Part shown: positions 44,510 to 54,440 of the stretch, piece by piece
Layout: every line of letters starts with the position of its first letter
How positions within the stretch are numbered: the stretch's first letter is position 1
Assembly: GCF_000687455.2 (NCBI RefSeq)
Contig: NZ_JGVW01000081.1
Span: 1-64,000 of the forward strand
DNA length: 64,000 bases
Source: Burkholderia sp. lig30
Lineage (GTDB): Bacteria; Pseudomonadota; Gammaproteobacteria; Burkholderiales; Burkholderiaceae
Reading direction: 5' to 3'
Program-made: the position numbers and the translations under genes
Notes under the pieces: generated by a model
Databases searched by the model: none
Seen by the model: the letters and a program-made list of their open reading frames with translations, nothing else
What the model was told of the DNA's origin: nothing

Positions 44510-45271
44510 ATGAAACTCAGCGGAAACACCGTGTTCATCACCGGCGGTACGTCGGGCATCGGCCGTGCACTGGCGGAAGCCTTTCACAAGCGCGGCAACA
44601 AGGTTATCGTCGCGGGCCGGCGCAAGGCGCTGCTCGATGACATCGCGAACGCAAATCCCGGCATCGACACCGTCGAACTCGATATCGGCGACGCAGCGCA
44701 GATTCGCGAAGTCGCCGCGCAATTGATCGAACGCTATCCGGCCCTGAACGTCGTGATCAATAACGCGGGCATCATGCCGTTCGACGACGCCGGCGGCCCG
44801 CTCGACGACGCTCAGGCCGTGCGTCTCGTCAACACGAACCTGCTCGGCCCCGTACGCGTGAGCGCCGCGTTCGTCGAGCACCTGAAACGGCAGCCCGATT
44901 CAACCATCATCAACAACAGTTCGGCGCTCGCGTACGTGCCGCTCGCGGCGACCGCGCTGTATTCGGCCACCAAGGCGGCGATCCACTCGTACACGCTGTC
45001 GCAACGCTTCGTGCTGCGCGATACGAGCGTGCGGGTGCTCGAAATCGCGCCGCCCTGGGTCGACACCGATCTGATCCACAAGAGCGGCGACCCGCGCGCG
45101 ATGCCGCTCGACGCGTTCATCGCCGAAACGATGACGCTACTGGAAACCGCGACGACCGAAGTCGTCGTCGACGCGGCCAAACCGCTGCGCGACAACGCGG
45201 GACCCAACGAGCATGCGTTCGTCGACCAGTTCAACCAGTTCATCGCCGACAACCCGATTCCCGTCGCATGA
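44510..45271 (+). CDS. Short-chain dehydrogenase (DltE-like)
   Basis: A 253-residue SDR with TGGTSGIGRALAEAFHKRGNKVIVAGRR at the N-terminus, NNAGIMPFD, and the active site with Ser in NNSSALAYVP and the YSATKAA pair. This resembles the DltE/YdfG-like branch of uncharacterised SDRs. AGGGAA precedes the ATG. It is divergent from the efflux operon across a long gap. A deleted second copy lies at 36009-36105. The substrate is unknown. Confidence 0.85.
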   Translation: MKLSGNTVFITGGTSGIGRALAEAFHKRGNKVIVAGRRKALLDDIANANPGIDTVELDIGDAAQIREVAAQLIERYPALNVVINNAGIMPFDDAGGPLDDAQAVRLVNTNLLGPVRVSAAFVEHLKRQPDSTIINNSSALAYVPLAATALYSATKAAIHSYTLSQRFVLRDTSVRVLEIAPPWVDTDLIHKSGDPRAMPLDAFIAETMTLLETATTEVVVDAAKPLRDNAGPNEHAFVDQFNQFIADNPIPVA

Positions 45272-45375
45272 GGGTCGTGCGCGCGGCGGTGTTTCCGCTG
45301 CGCGCAACGATGCAATCACAAAGCCGGTCAAAGCAACGCTCGAATACCGGCACATAATGGGCATCCGGGGTTGCT

Positions 45376-46578
45376 TCAGCGATTAGCCTGCCGCGATCCG
45401 GCTCGAGCCGCGAGAATTGCCAGCGCCGCGCCCGTGGCAAGCAGCGCCGCGCTCATGCCGAACGTCGCTCGATAGCCACGCCAGTCGAACAACGCGCCAC
45501 CGACGATCGCGCCTGCCGTAATCGCAAGTTGAACAACCGCCACCATGAGCCCGCCGCCGGCTTCTGCGTCCTGCGGTAGCGTTCTCGCCAACCACGTCCA
45601 CCAGCCAACCGGCGCTGCGGTTGCAACCAGCCCCCAGACACCCAGCAGGACAGCCGTCGCCATCACGGAACTACCGCACGAAACGAGTGCGATGGCGATC
45701 ACCGCCATCAGTGCGGGAATAACGATCAACGTTCGGTCAATGCCGCCTTTCAAGATTGTCCCGATCAAGGTCGTCCCGACGAACCCGGCCACACCAATGA
45801 CGAGAAGAATGGTGGACAGCATGGACGCGCCAACATGGGTGACCGATTCGAGAAAGGGCCGTAAATACGTGAACAACGTGAACTGGCCCATGAAAAGCAG
45901 GCTGACTGCGGCCATGCCCAAAGCGACGGGAGCGCGGGTCAGCAGCTTGAAGGCGTTGCCGGCGCCGGATTCGCCTCCAACCTTCATCGGGGGAAGGCTG
46001 AACAGCTTCCAGACGAAGGCAATGGCCGCTACCGGAACGACGCCGAAGAATGCCCACCGCCAGCCGATGATGGCGCCGAGAAAGCTGCCCAGCGGGGCCG
46101 CCACCACCGTCGCCAACGCATTGCCTCCGTTCACGATGGCCAACGCGCGCGGAACGTGATGATCCGGCACGAGCCGCATCGCCGTCGCCGCCGACATCGA
46201 CCAGAAGCCGCCAATGGCAACACCGATCAGTGCTCGACCGGCCATGAAGGCCACATAGTTCGGGGCAAAGGCCACGACCGTTCCTGAAACGATCATCAGC
46301 AGCGTAAGCGACAGCAGCAACACCTTGCGGTCGAGCCTTCCGGCGAGCGATGCAACGAAGAGACTTGTGAGCAGGGCAAATGCACCGGAAACGGACATGG
46401 CCTGCCCTGCCTGCCCCTCGCTGATGTGCAGATCGGCCGCGATGGGTGTCAGCAAGCTGACCGGCATGAACTCGGAAGCGACCAGGGCGAACGCACCCAG
46501 CGACATCGCGAGCACCGCGCCCCATGCCGCCGCACTGCCGAGGTGTTCCACGCTGCCGGAGGCGATATTGGATTGCAT
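45376..46578 (-). CDS. MFS transporter (DHA1, AraJ/YdhP-like)
   Basis: A 400-residue protein with 12 predicted helices. The first (GAVLAMSLGAFALVASEFMPVSLLTPIAADLHISEGQAGQAMSVSGAFA) is characteristic of DHA1 efflux transporters such as AraJ, YdhP and chloramphenicol exporters. The ATG at 46578 was used; a TTG four codons upstream is in frame. It lies 96 bp downstream of a secreted hydrolase in the same direction and converges on the SDR gene. The substrate is unknown. Confidence 0.85.
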   Translation of the reverse strand: MQSNIASGSVEHLGSAAAWGAVLAMSLGAFALVASEFMPVSLLTPIAADLHISEGQAGQAMSVSGAFALLTSLFVASLAGRLDRKVLLLSLTLLMIVSGTVVAFAPNYVAFMAGRALIGVAIGGFWSMSAATAMRLVPDHHVPRALAIVNGGNALATVVAAPLGSFLGAIIGWRWAFFGVVPVAAIAFVWKLFSLPPMKVGGESGAGNAFKLLTRAPVALGMAAVSLLFMGQFTLFTYLRPFLESVTHVGASMLSTILLVIGVAGFVGTTLIGTILKGGIDRTLIVIPALMAVIAIALVSCGSSVMATAVLLGVWGLVATAAPVGWWTWLARTLPQDAEAGGGLMVAVVQLAITAGAIVGGALFDWRGYRATFGMSAALLATGAALAILAARAGSRQANR

Positions 46579-46674
46579 AGTCTTCTGCAAGTGATTCTCT
46601 GTGTATTTCCGGCGGTCCGGACCAACACGGCCCCGTGTTCGCAGGGCCTCCTGTCGTGACCGCTCGTCGTGGGC

Positions 46675-47703
46675 TTATTTCAGGTTGGCGCGGAAGAACA
46701 CCGTCAATTTGTCGAACGGGATGAGATTGACGCGGTCGTAGAGATCCACGTGCCCCGCCCCCGGCACGATGACGAGTTCCTTGGGCTGGCCAGCGAGCTT
46801 GTAGGCCTCTTCGCTGAACTCCCGGGAGTGCGCCTCGGAACCCGTGATGAACAGCATGGGCCGAGGGGAAATCGTCTCGATGTCGTTGAACGGATAGAAG
46901 TTCAGGAACTTGACGTTGCTGGTGAGCGTCGGGTGCGTCGTGAGCTGCGGCGATGAGCCTTTGGGCGTGAACTCGCCCCGGGGTGTACGGTAGAAATCGA
47001 AAAACTCCCGCTGAATGGGATCCGTGTCGTTCTTCAACTCATGCACCGTCCCACTGGTGTATTCCGTCTTGCCGCCGGTGAACTCCACATAGCGCTGCTC
47101 GGCCGCTGCCGCGATGGCCTGCTTGCGCTGCTCGACCGTTTGCGAATGCCGCAACCCGTTTCGGTTGGCCGCACCCATGTCATACATGCTGACTGTCGCG
47201 ATGGCTTTCATGCGCGGATCGATCTTGGCCGCGCTGATGACGAAGCTGCCGCTGCCGCAGATCCCGAGAACGCCAATGCGCTCCCGATCAACGAAAGGCC
47301 GGGTGCCCAGGAAATCCACCGCGGCACTGAAATCCTCGGCATAGATGTCGGGCGAAACGGCGTTGCGCGGCTGGCCTTCGCTCTCGCCCCAGAACGACAA
47401 ATCGAGGGAGAGTGTGACGAACCCTTGCTCGGCCAGCTTTTGCGCATACAGATTCGCGCTTTGCTCTTTGACCGCGCCCATGGGGTGGCCGACGATGATC
47501 GCGGGCTTCCTGGCATCCGGGTTCGGGTCGTTGGGCACGAAAAGATTCCCGGCAACGCTCATTTGATATTGATTCTTGAACGTCACCTTCTGCGGGGCCA
47601 CCTTGTCGCTTTGATAAAAGTTGTTTGCACCGTTGGACATATCCGCCCCTATTGCCGTGAATGAACTGATCAGCAGCCCAAGCAGCGTGACGAGTCTTTT
47701 CAT
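46675..47703 (-). CDS. Secreted alpha/beta hydrolase (dienelactone-hydrolase-like)
   Basis: A 342-residue hydrolase with a signal peptide (MKRLVTLLGLLISSFTAIGA). The nucleophile elbow reads GICGSG, placing Cys149 where most hydrolases have Ser, as in dienelactone hydrolases. Further motifs are PAIIVGHPMGAVKEQSANLYAQKLAEQGF, SFWGESEGQPRN and the histidine region VPGAGHVDLYDR. Similar proteins are annotated as YcjY-like hydrolases. It is divergent from a LysR gene and upstream of an MFS gene, probably one regulated unit. Confidence 0.8.
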   Translation of the reverse strand: MKRLVTLLGLLISSFTAIGADMSNGANNFYQSDKVAPQKVTFKNQYQMSVAGNLFVPNDPNPDARKPAIIVGHPMGAVKEQSANLYAQKLAEQGFVTLSLDLSFWGESEGQPRNAVSPDIYAEDFSAAVDFLGTRPFVDRERIGVLGICGSGSFVISAAKIDPRMKAIATVSMYDMGAANRNGLRHSQTVEQRKQAIAAAAEQRYVEFTGGKTEYTSGTVHELKNDTDPIQREFFDFYRTPRGEFTPKGSSPQLTTHPTLTSNVKFLNFYPFNDIETISPRPMLFITGSEAHSREFSEEAYKLAGQPKELVIVPGAGHVDLYDRVNLIPFDKLTVFFRANLK

Positions 47704-47998
47704 GGAACCTTCCGTTGTCTGCGTGTCGCGGAACCGCCGAGCTGGCGTTGTCGCTGACGAATCGATGCTGACGTCGCCTGGCGCCTTCGCCTGCGACGGA
47801 CGAATTGCAACGACCTGTCCGCATGAGCGGCTCTTGTCGCCCCTCGGTCGGCGTCACACGGTCGGAGCGACGAGGATCTGCTCCGGTCCGGTTCGCCGTG
47901 GCTTGACGCCATTCTTGCGAAAACGGATAAGCTTGATAAGCTAATAAATTCTTATATGCGTTAGAAGTCAGCCTAATAAATGCCCGCCGGGAGCTACC

Positions 47999-48913
47999 GT
48001 GCCACGACACAATCTCAATGACCTTCTTGCTTTCGTGACGGTGGCGCAAGAAGCCAGCTTTACCCGCGCTGCGGCTCGATTGGGCGTGACCCAATCCGCG
48101 CTGAGTCAGACGGTGTCTGGTCTCGAAGCGCGGCTCAAGATCAGGCTGCTCACGCGAACCACGCGCAGTGTTTCGCCTACGGCCGCCGGCGAGCGCCTGG
48201 TCCAAACGATTGGTCATCGCTTCGCCGAAATCGAAGCCGAGCTCGATGCGCTGACCGAGTTGCGCGACAAACCGGCCGGAAGCGTGCGCATCACTTGTGG
48301 CGACCACGTCATCAAGACAACCTTGCTGCCGAAGCTGCTGCCGCTGCTGCGTGAGTACCCCGACATCAAACTCGAGTTCGACATCAACTACGGATTCAGG
48401 GATATCGTTGCGGACCGTTTTGACGCGGGCGTGCGCTTTGGCGAAACCATCGACAAGGACATGATCGCCGTACCGATCGGCCCCGAACTTCGCATGGCGG
48501 CAGTCGCGTCGCCGTCTTACTTTTCCGGGAATCCGATGCCGAAAACGCCACGGGACCTGGTGAACCACCGCTGCATCAACATCCGCTTTCCGACATACGG
48601 CGGACTGGATGTCTGGGAGTTCGAACGGCGCGGTCGCAAATTGCGGATTCGCGTTGATGGACAGCTGGTGTTCAATACGACCACACACGTTGCTGATGCT
48701 GCGGTCGGTGGCCTGGGTATCGCGTATCTTCCGGAAGAAGAATTTTCCCCACACATCGAAGCAGGACGCCTGCTACGCGTTCTTGAAGATTGGTGCCCCT
48801 CGTTTTCGGGCTATCACCTGTATTACCCGAGTCGCAGGCAACCGTCGCCAGCGTTCTCGCTTGTTGTAGACACGCTGCGTGCAGGCGGTACACGGAGATC
48901 GGATCGCCGGTAG
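47999..48913 (+). CDS. LysR-family transcriptional regulator
   Basis: A 304-residue LysR regulator of the CrgA/AaeR-like branch (MPRHNLNDLLAFVTVAQEASFTRAAARLGVTQSALSQTVSGLEARLKIRLLTRTTRSVSPTAAGERL). The start is GTG, with GGGAG five bases upstream. It is divergent from the secreted hydrolase/MFS unit. The gap contains a GATAAGCTTGATAAGC direct repeat near 47925-47940 and ATAAGC...TTAT sequence that may be its binding site. The effector is unknown. Confidence 0.85.
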   Translation: MPRHNLNDLLAFVTVAQEASFTRAAARLGVTQSALSQTVSGLEARLKIRLLTRTTRSVSPTAAGERLVQTIGHRFAEIEAELDALTELRDKPAGSVRITCGDHVIKTTLLPKLLPLLREYPDIKLEFDINYGFRDIVADRFDAGVRFGETIDKDMIAVPIGPELRMAAVASPSYFSGNPMPKTPRDLVNHRCINIRFPTYGGLDVWEFERRGRKLRIRVDGQLVFNTTTHVADAAVGGLGIAYLPEEEFSPHIEAGRLLRVLEDWCPSFSGYHLYYPSRRQPSPAFSLVVDTLRAGGTRRSDRR

Positions 48914-49645
48914 ATGCATCCGGGGCAATCACTCGTTGCCGGCCCGGGCCGGTCAAGTTCGGATAGCAACTTTGGCGGCCCGCCGAATGGCCGCTTCGTG
49001 GCCGAAAGGCGAACTTTGTGCGAAGACGTCGGAGCCGCTTGCAAACGCGGGCAGCCAAGGCAACTTTACGCCCGCCCCATGGCAACCCCGTCACTCGAGC
49101 GCCTCTCCGGCCACACGCCAATGATGCAGCACCCTCCGTCTTATCGGGTCAGCGTCGAATCCAAAAGCTACACTGAAACCTGCGCCTGCTTTCCGGCGGT
49201 CCGGCATCGCCCCAGGATTGATCACGGAAATGCGCGATCGAAACGCAAAAGAATTCGTGCAGCCAGCCTTGCAATCCGCCGGATCGCTGCCTACGCTTAC
49301 CTCACAAAAACCAAAACATCCATCATTTCTCTTGGGCTGGTTGCGCATCGTTGGCGGCCGGACACGATCCGGCTCCGAGCAACGGTGTGCGTACATTGAA
49401 GGCACGCTTCTTGATGTGCCACCGTCGCCCGTCATCGTGCGACGGACAGAGCCTCTCCACGCGGCGTCCCGAATCGAAATCGATCCGGTCCGACTCAAGC
49501 GCGCGCCGCATTCGTTCAACGGAAATTTCCGGGGATGGCGCTCTCGCGCCGAGAACGGATGCGTGCCGGATACCCGCCTGGTTCGAATCGCCTGGCTTCG
49601 CCGGTGCTATCCATTTTGAAAAACGTGTCGAAATGGGGAGTATCC
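48914..49645. other. Non-coding or decayed region
   Basis: About 730 bases without a supportable gene. Overlapping frames on both strands lack ribosome sites and any domain I recognise. The right edge carries the promoter region of the secreted GH114-like protein. Confidence 0.4.
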
Positions 49646-50524
49646 ATGAACCGGAACCTCGCACTTGCAAGGCACGCCACCGTTGCGCTCTTGCTTTGCG
49701 CATCTCTGGCGACGTTGTCCGCCCCGGCATCTGCCGGCGGATGGCCGCCGATTCTCAATCCGAATCCGGCGGTCCAGCCGCCCAAATGGGATTGGCAACT
49801 GGCGTCGCCGGTCGTGATCAATCCCGATCCGACCATCCAGATCTATGACATCGACATGTTCGACAACGAACAGAGCGGGATGGTGCAGAAGATGCACGCG
49901 AAGGGATACAAGGTGATCTGCTATATCGACGTGGGCTCCTGGGAGAACTGGCGGGACGACGCGTCGCAGTTCCCGTCCAGCATTCTCGGCAACACCTACT
50001 CCGGTTTCCCTGACGAACGGTGGCTCGACGTTCGCGACGTGAATCCGGCGAAATCGCAAACTGGCCTCGCGCTCGCGCGTATTCTCAACGCACGTTTCGA
50101 TCGTGCCAGGAACATGGGATGCGATGCGATCGAACCGGACAACGTCGACGGCTACGATACGACCGCGCACGACCCGACCGGCTTTCCGCTCGCCTATGCC
50201 GACCAGATCTATTTCAATCTTTGGGTGGCAAGCGCGGCGCATACGCGCGGGATGCTGGTCGCGCTCAAGAACGATACCGGTCAGGCGCAGGACAGCCAGA
50301 TCTACAACGCATTCGACTTCGTCGTGAGCGAGCAGTGCTTTCAATACGGCGAATGCGGATACTTCTCGAAATTCCTGGCGTTGAACAAGCCGGTGTTCGA
50401 AGCCGAGTACAGTCTCGCGGTGACTTCGTTTTGCCCGAAGGCGAAGACAAGCAGGATCAGCGCGATCAAAAAGCGCTCGTCGCTCAATTCGTCGCGACAG
50501 GATTGCAGTGCGTACTACCCTTGA
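49646..50524 (+). CDS. Secreted GH114-like glycosidase (endo-alpha-1,4-polygalactosaminidase family)
   Basis: A 292-residue secreted protein. The signal peptide is MNRNLALARHATVALLLCASLATLSAPASA, followed by the TIM-barrel features of the GH114/TM1410 family: QIYDIDMFDN, VICYIDVGSWENWRDDASQFP, ERWLDVRD and GCDAIEPDNVDGYD, with acidic active-site candidates. FDFVVSEQCFQYGECGYF and AEYS follow. GGGGAG lies five bases before the ATG. The C-terminus (FCPKAKTSRISAIKK) is as expected for the family. It may degrade galactosaminogalactan-type polysaccharides, such as those of fungi or biofilm. The activity is inferred. Confidence 0.82.
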   Translation: MNRNLALARHATVALLLCASLATLSAPASAGGWPPILNPNPAVQPPKWDWQLASPVVINPDPTIQIYDIDMFDNEQSGMVQKMHAKGYKVICYIDVGSWENWRDDASQFPSSILGNTYSGFPDERWLDVRDVNPAKSQTGLALARILNARFDRARNMGCDAIEPDNVDGYDTTAHDPTGFPLAYADQIYFNLWVASAAHTRGMLVALKNDTGQAQDSQIYNAFDFVVSEQCFQYGECGYFSKFLALNKPVFEAEYSLAVTSFCPKAKTSRISAIKKRSSLNSSRQDCSAYYP

Positions 50525-50612
50525 GCGTGTTGTCGCCCCGCATGCGGCAGCGCGCTGTTGCGCGGGAGAATGCTTGCGCGTCGCGTTGTGAGGAAGCATT
50601 TGTCACGCAACT

Positions 50613-50646
50613 GGCCGGCTGAGGCATCGAATCGCTTCGGCCGGCC
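50613..50646. terminator. Hairpin between convergent GH114-like and DnaJ genes
   Basis: A 13-bp stem (50613-50625 with 50634-50646) with two G-U pairs and an 8-base loop. No T-tract follows on either side, so it may need Rho or act as an RNA 3'-end stabiliser for both convergent genes. Confidence 0.4.
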
Positions 50647-50766
50647 CCGAATGGGCGTGCCGGCAGTCATGCGATGCGTTCCATGCCTTCGACTCGCGTG
50701 GTGATGGTACCGATCGCGATCGACCTGCCGGCCTTCGCGCGCACAACAGCAGTCACGACCCCGGAG

Positions 50767-51414
50767 TCACTGGCGCAACCCAAACGCGCTATGCCACAGC
50801 GCGCTGAAAAAATCGGCATGCACGCGGCCGTCGCTCTTTCGGGCATCATCCTTCGGCGGAGGCGCCGCTGCCGATTGCGACATCTCGTCCGGCTGTCGGG
50901 CGTCCTGAGTCGATGCCGCCTGCGCCGCGCCCTCATCCTGCTGCGGCATCGGCTCGTCATTCTGCGCATCCCGGGATGCGTCCGGCTGACGCGACACATG
51001 CAGCGCGACGACACTGCCGGCAATGCGCTCGGCGACCTGCTCGTCGCAATCGCGGCCAAGCAACACGCCGAACACGACATCGCGGTTGTGCCCCGCCTCG
51101 GCGAAGCGCATCGCCAACGCGACGAACCGCGCATATTCCGCTTCGCGCGCTGCCTGCCGACGCTCTTCTTCTTCACGAAGGCGCGCGTGACGGAGCATTT
51201 CCTCGGCATAGACGGTGTCATAGACGCGGCGCTGCGCCGGGTCCGAGAGAATTGCGTAAGCCTCCTTGATCTCCTGAAACCGCGCATGCGCGGACGCTTC
51301 GAACCCGACGTTGCGGTCGGGATGCGCCTTCATCGCGGCCTTCCGGTAGCCGCGCTTGATCTCTTCGTCGGTGGCGTCCTCACGCACACCAAGCAATTCA
51401 TACAAGGTCATCAT
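50767..51414 (-). CDS. DnaJ-domain protein
   Basis: A 215-residue protein with an N-terminal J domain ([32 protein letters not shown] and [21 protein letters not shown]). The HPD motif needed to stimulate DnaK is intact. A charged helix ([24 protein letters not shown]), a short conserved-looking domain and a Gln/Ala/Pro-rich low-complexity tail follow. There is no zinc-finger or substrate-binding domain, so it is a specialised type-III J protein, possibly tethering DnaK to an unknown client. Two adjacent ATGs (51414, 51411) are possible. Confidence 0.85.
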   Translation of the reverse strand: MMTLYELLGVREDATDEEIKRGYRKAAMKAHPDRNVGFEASAHARFQEIKEAYAILSDPAQRRVYDTVYAEEMLRHARLREEEERRQAAREAEYARFVALAMRFAEAGHNRDVVFGVLLGRDCDEQVAERIAGSVVALHVSRQPDASRDAQNDEPMPQQDEGAAQAASTQDARQPDEMSQSAAAPPPKDDARKSDGRVHADFFSALWHSAFGLRQ

Positions 51415-51634
51415 CGTGCGTCGGGTGAAGGTCGGATTGCGTCGATCGTAGCATGCCGCCGGGGCACCAACGTGCAGCGGACGGCGATATTGGCGGTCGC
51501 TTCCAACCGGCCCGCGAATTGCATCGCGCCCCCTGCATATGCCGCGAGTGTCCTCCACCTCGAACCTTGTTGCGATGCCCGCTTCGGCGCGCCACGCGTG
51601 CGCATTCGAAACGGCCACCGCAGCACGCTGGCGA

Positions 51635-52537
51635 TTACAACGGGAACGCCACTTCCGCCCAGAAACGATCGCCTTGCGGGCGATTCCTGACCGCGAACTC
51701 GTGTTCGTACTTGAGAATGAAGCCGGCGCCCGGGCCCCATTCATAACGGAACTGCGGGCCGATACTGGCGGCCTGCCCGCGGAAGCCGCCGCCGGGAACG
51801 CTCTGGCCATTTACCGTGTCATCGGTGAACTGCTTGAGGTAGTAACCTTGCACGCCGAGCTGAACCTTTTTCGTCACGTCGTACCCGACGAGCCAGTCAA
51901 TGCTCGAGAGATCGCCGGAGTGATAGTGCGTCTCCTTATTCGGCGCATGGAACTCGGTTTGCAGGTTCGCCGACATTTCCCATCGCGGGCTCGGAAACCA
52001 CGTGATGCCGACGCTCGGCTGCACCGTCCAGTAATTGACCCCGGTATTGACCATCCGGTTGGCCTGATAGCTGCCGGTCGGCGCGCTGAACTCGGGCGAG
52101 AAAAAGATGAAGAACGTATGCGACGGGTTCTTGTAGCTGAGAATCAACGGTTGCAGCAGCGTATCGCCTATCGCGGTGCGATTGCCCGACGCGCCCTCCG
52201 CATTCAGATGGGTATGGAACAGCGATCCGACGATACCGCTCGACCACGAAAACGGGCCCCAGCCAGCCCATGTGTGCACGATTCGCGGCGCAGTCACTTC
52301 CGCCGCGATGTGAAAGCCCGGAATGATGCTCTGACCGTTATTGCCGACGAACTTGTTCGCTACATAGAGTTCCGTGTAGTTGTAGAACTCGGTCGCGCCG
52401 ACCGGCGGCATGACGCCGTCCAGTTCCGTGCTGACGCCGACGGGGTAGGTGGTCTGGCCGTTTTCGGTTGCGCCTGCGGGCAGGCAGAGAGAGAGCAGAA
52501 GCGCAGACAGGGTCAACAGGCGCGGGGATTTTTTCAT
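51635..52537 (-). CDS. Outer-membrane transporter of the phenol/meta-pathway channel family
   Basis: A 300-residue protein with a signal peptide ([23 protein letters not shown]). The beta-barrel sequence resembles the 'MetA-pathway of phenol degradation' outer-membrane family: [88 protein letters not shown] and an [23 protein letters not shown] ending. These proteins are thought to admit hydrophobic aromatics. No catabolic genes are adjacent, so the substrate is unknown. Confidence 0.82.
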   Translation of the reverse strand: MKKSPRLLTLSALLLSLCLPAGATENGQTTYPVGVSTELDGVMPPVGATEFYNYTELYVANKFVGNNGQSIIPGFHIAAEVTAPRIVHTWAGWGPFSWSSGIVGSLFHTHLNAEGASGNRTAIGDTLLQPLILSYKNPSHTFFIFFSPEFSAPTGSYQANRMVNTGVNYWTVQPSVGITWFPSPRWEMSANLQTEFHAPNKETHYHSGDLSSIDWLVGYDVTKKVQLGVQGYYLKQFTDDTVNGQSVPGGGFRGQAASIGPQFRYEWGPGAGFILKYEHEFAVRNRPQGDRFWAEVAFPL

Positions 52538-53394
52538 TTCATGTCCCGATATTGATATTTATTAAAATATTTGTGTTTGAATAAACAAAGGCGATTCAAA
52601 AATATATAATCGTCACGCACGAGCCTGAAAACCAGATGGATTGCCGTGTCCGCCTGAACGGTATTTCGCGATCCTTGAATAACGCGTATACGGCATCACG
52701 CTGGCGATTCGCGCGCAGTCGGCGCCATGAGGCATGCTTCATGCCGGCATCCGATATTCCCGACTCGAAAGAGGCGCCATTTCTGGTGATGCGCGTAGAT
52801 TGATTCGCAGCGTCAGCGACAGGCAAGGCTGGCCGACTGGCGGACCTTCACGCATCTGCGTCGATCTTCACGTCGCTAGGGACGAGATCGTTCGCGCGCC
52901 AGCGCCAGCCTCACGGGAGGGCCGGCGAAACAGGCAGGTTCCAGGAAGAACTTCAGCGGCAGAGCACTGGCGGTCGCCTCAGGCGTACGGGCATTCACGG
53001 TGCGTGCGTTTTCCCGCCACACGGGCGCGGTTCGCCCGGATCGCTCGCCATGCGGCACGGATCGGCGCCATTGGCGTGTCTCTTCGGCACCCGCTCGCGG
53101 GCCGGCCGGCGGATCAGGTCGACGGGTGCATGTGGGGTCGCGGCATCGCGCGAGTCGGCCGCGCGTCGCGATCGATCGCTTTTTCAGGCATGGCGTGTCT
53201 CCTCCAGAGAGGTTTCCGTTATTGGAAGCAGGCGGCATCCTCGTCGTCTGCGGGCACGCTGTAAAATAGTTTGTTTGTCTCAGTCAAGACGTTTCAGCGA
53301 TAAAGACGAACATGCCGGCCAGTAAATTTCGAAGCCCGTGCCGCTTTATCGCCGTCGCCGGCGAATGCATTCGGCTCTGGTCAGGAGAACGGAC
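52538..53394. other. Non-coding region between outer-membrane channel and ppk2
   Basis: The left edge (52538-52620) is AT-rich and should hold the channel-gene promoter. The middle has no recognised gene apart from a possible 25-codon frame at 53114-53191. Near 53265-53290 a reverse-strand TTGACT followed by TATTTT resembles a leftward promoter. Confidence 0.4.
53114..53191 (-). CDS. Possible 25-residue small protein or decayed gene start
   Basis: A frame of 25 codons (MPEKAIDRDARPTRAMPRPH...) is preceded by an unusually strong ribosome site, GGAGGA, eight bases before the ATG. A leftward promoter-like sequence lies about 80 bases upstream. There is no family match. The strong signals may mark a true small protein or the start of a gene broken by a frameshift. 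Confidence 0.3.
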   Translation of the reverse strand: MPEKAIDRDARPTRAMPRPHMHPST

Positions 53395-54276
53395 ATGAAA
53401 ATAAATTCCGACGACTTTCGGGTTCGCGAAGGCGTTGCGGTCGAACTCGACAAGTGGCCGACATGCGTCACCCCGGTCTACAAATCGAAGGATCAGTATC
53501 GCGCGATGCTGGCCGGCCACATCAAGCAACTGAGCGCGCTGCAAAGCGTGCTCTATGCGGACAATCGCTACGCGGTGCTGTTCATTTTCCAGGCGATGGA
53601 TGCGGCGGGAAAAGACGGTGTGATCAAGCACGTCATGTCGGGCGTCAACCCGCAGGGATGCCAGGTGTTCAGTTTCAAGCACCCTAGCGCGGAGGAGCTT
53701 CAGCACGATTTCCTTTGGCGTACCACTCGCGACCTTCCCGAGCGCGGCCGGATCGGAATCTTCAACCGCTCCTATTACGAAGAAGTGCTGATCCTTCGCG
53801 TGCATCCGGAGATCCTTCGCGGCGAAGGCTTGTCGCGCGAGGCCGGCTCCGGCGCGGCGATATGGCAGAACCGCTACCGTTCGATCAACGACCTCGAGAG
53901 TCACCTGCATCGCAACGACACGCGCATCGTCAAGTTCTTCCTGCACCTCTCGAAGGAGGAGCAGCGCAAGCGCTTTCTCGCACGCATCGACGAACCCGAA
54001 AAGAACTGGAAATTCAGTGCTGCGGACATCGAAGAGCGGAAATTCTGGGCGCAATACATGACCGCCTACGAGCAGTGTCTCAGTGCGACCAGCACCGAAT
54101 CCGCCCCGTGGTACGTCGTGCCCGCGGATGACAAGGAGAACGCCCGGCTCATCGTTTCGCAGGTCATCCTGGACACGCTCGAGAGCCTGGACCTGCAGTA
54201 TCCCGAGACAACCGCGGCGCGGCGAAAGGAGTTGTCCGGGATTCGGGCACAGCTCGCCGAAGAGGAAGCCCGGTAG
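53395..54276 (+). CDS. ppk2: Polyphosphate kinase 2
   Basis: A 293-residue PPK2-family enzyme that uses polyphosphate to phosphorylate nucleotides. It has Walker A in [24 protein letters not shown] (Lys73, Asp74), Walker B in [21 protein letters not shown], and lid-region residues around [53 protein letters not shown] is seven bases before the ATG. The length and single domain suit class I (NDP phosphorylation) or class III; residues alone do not decide. It is a single-gene unit converging on the MocR gene. Confidence 0.92.
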   Translation: MKINSDDFRVREGVAVELDKWPTCVTPVYKSKDQYRAMLAGHIKQLSALQSVLYADNRYAVLFIFQAMDAAGKDGVIKHVMSGVNPQGCQVFSFKHPSAEELQHDFLWRTTRDLPERGRIGIFNRSYYEEVLILRVHPEILRGEGLSREAGSGAAIWQNRYRSINDLESHLHRNDTRIVKFFLHLSKEEQRKRFLARIDEPEKNWKFSAADIEERKFWAQYMTAYEQCLSATSTESAPWYVVPADDKENARLIVSQVILDTLESLDLQYPETTAARRKELSGIRAQLAEEEAR

Positions 54277-54440
54277 TCAGGGGCCGCACACCCACACACT
54301 GAATATCGAAGGGGCGACGCGGCCCCCATCGCACACCGCGCAGAGAAAGTCGCCCTTCCGGTTTGCGAGCCGCTCCCTTGCCGCCGATATCGGCCATCCC
54401 GCATGGCTGGCTTTCGCACGGCATCCTGATCTCGTCCGGG

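Noticed and set aside
49560-49640. GGTTCGAATCGC resembling a tRNA T-loop
   Set aside because: The flanking bases do not form a T stem, and no acceptor or anticodon stem can be drawn upstream.
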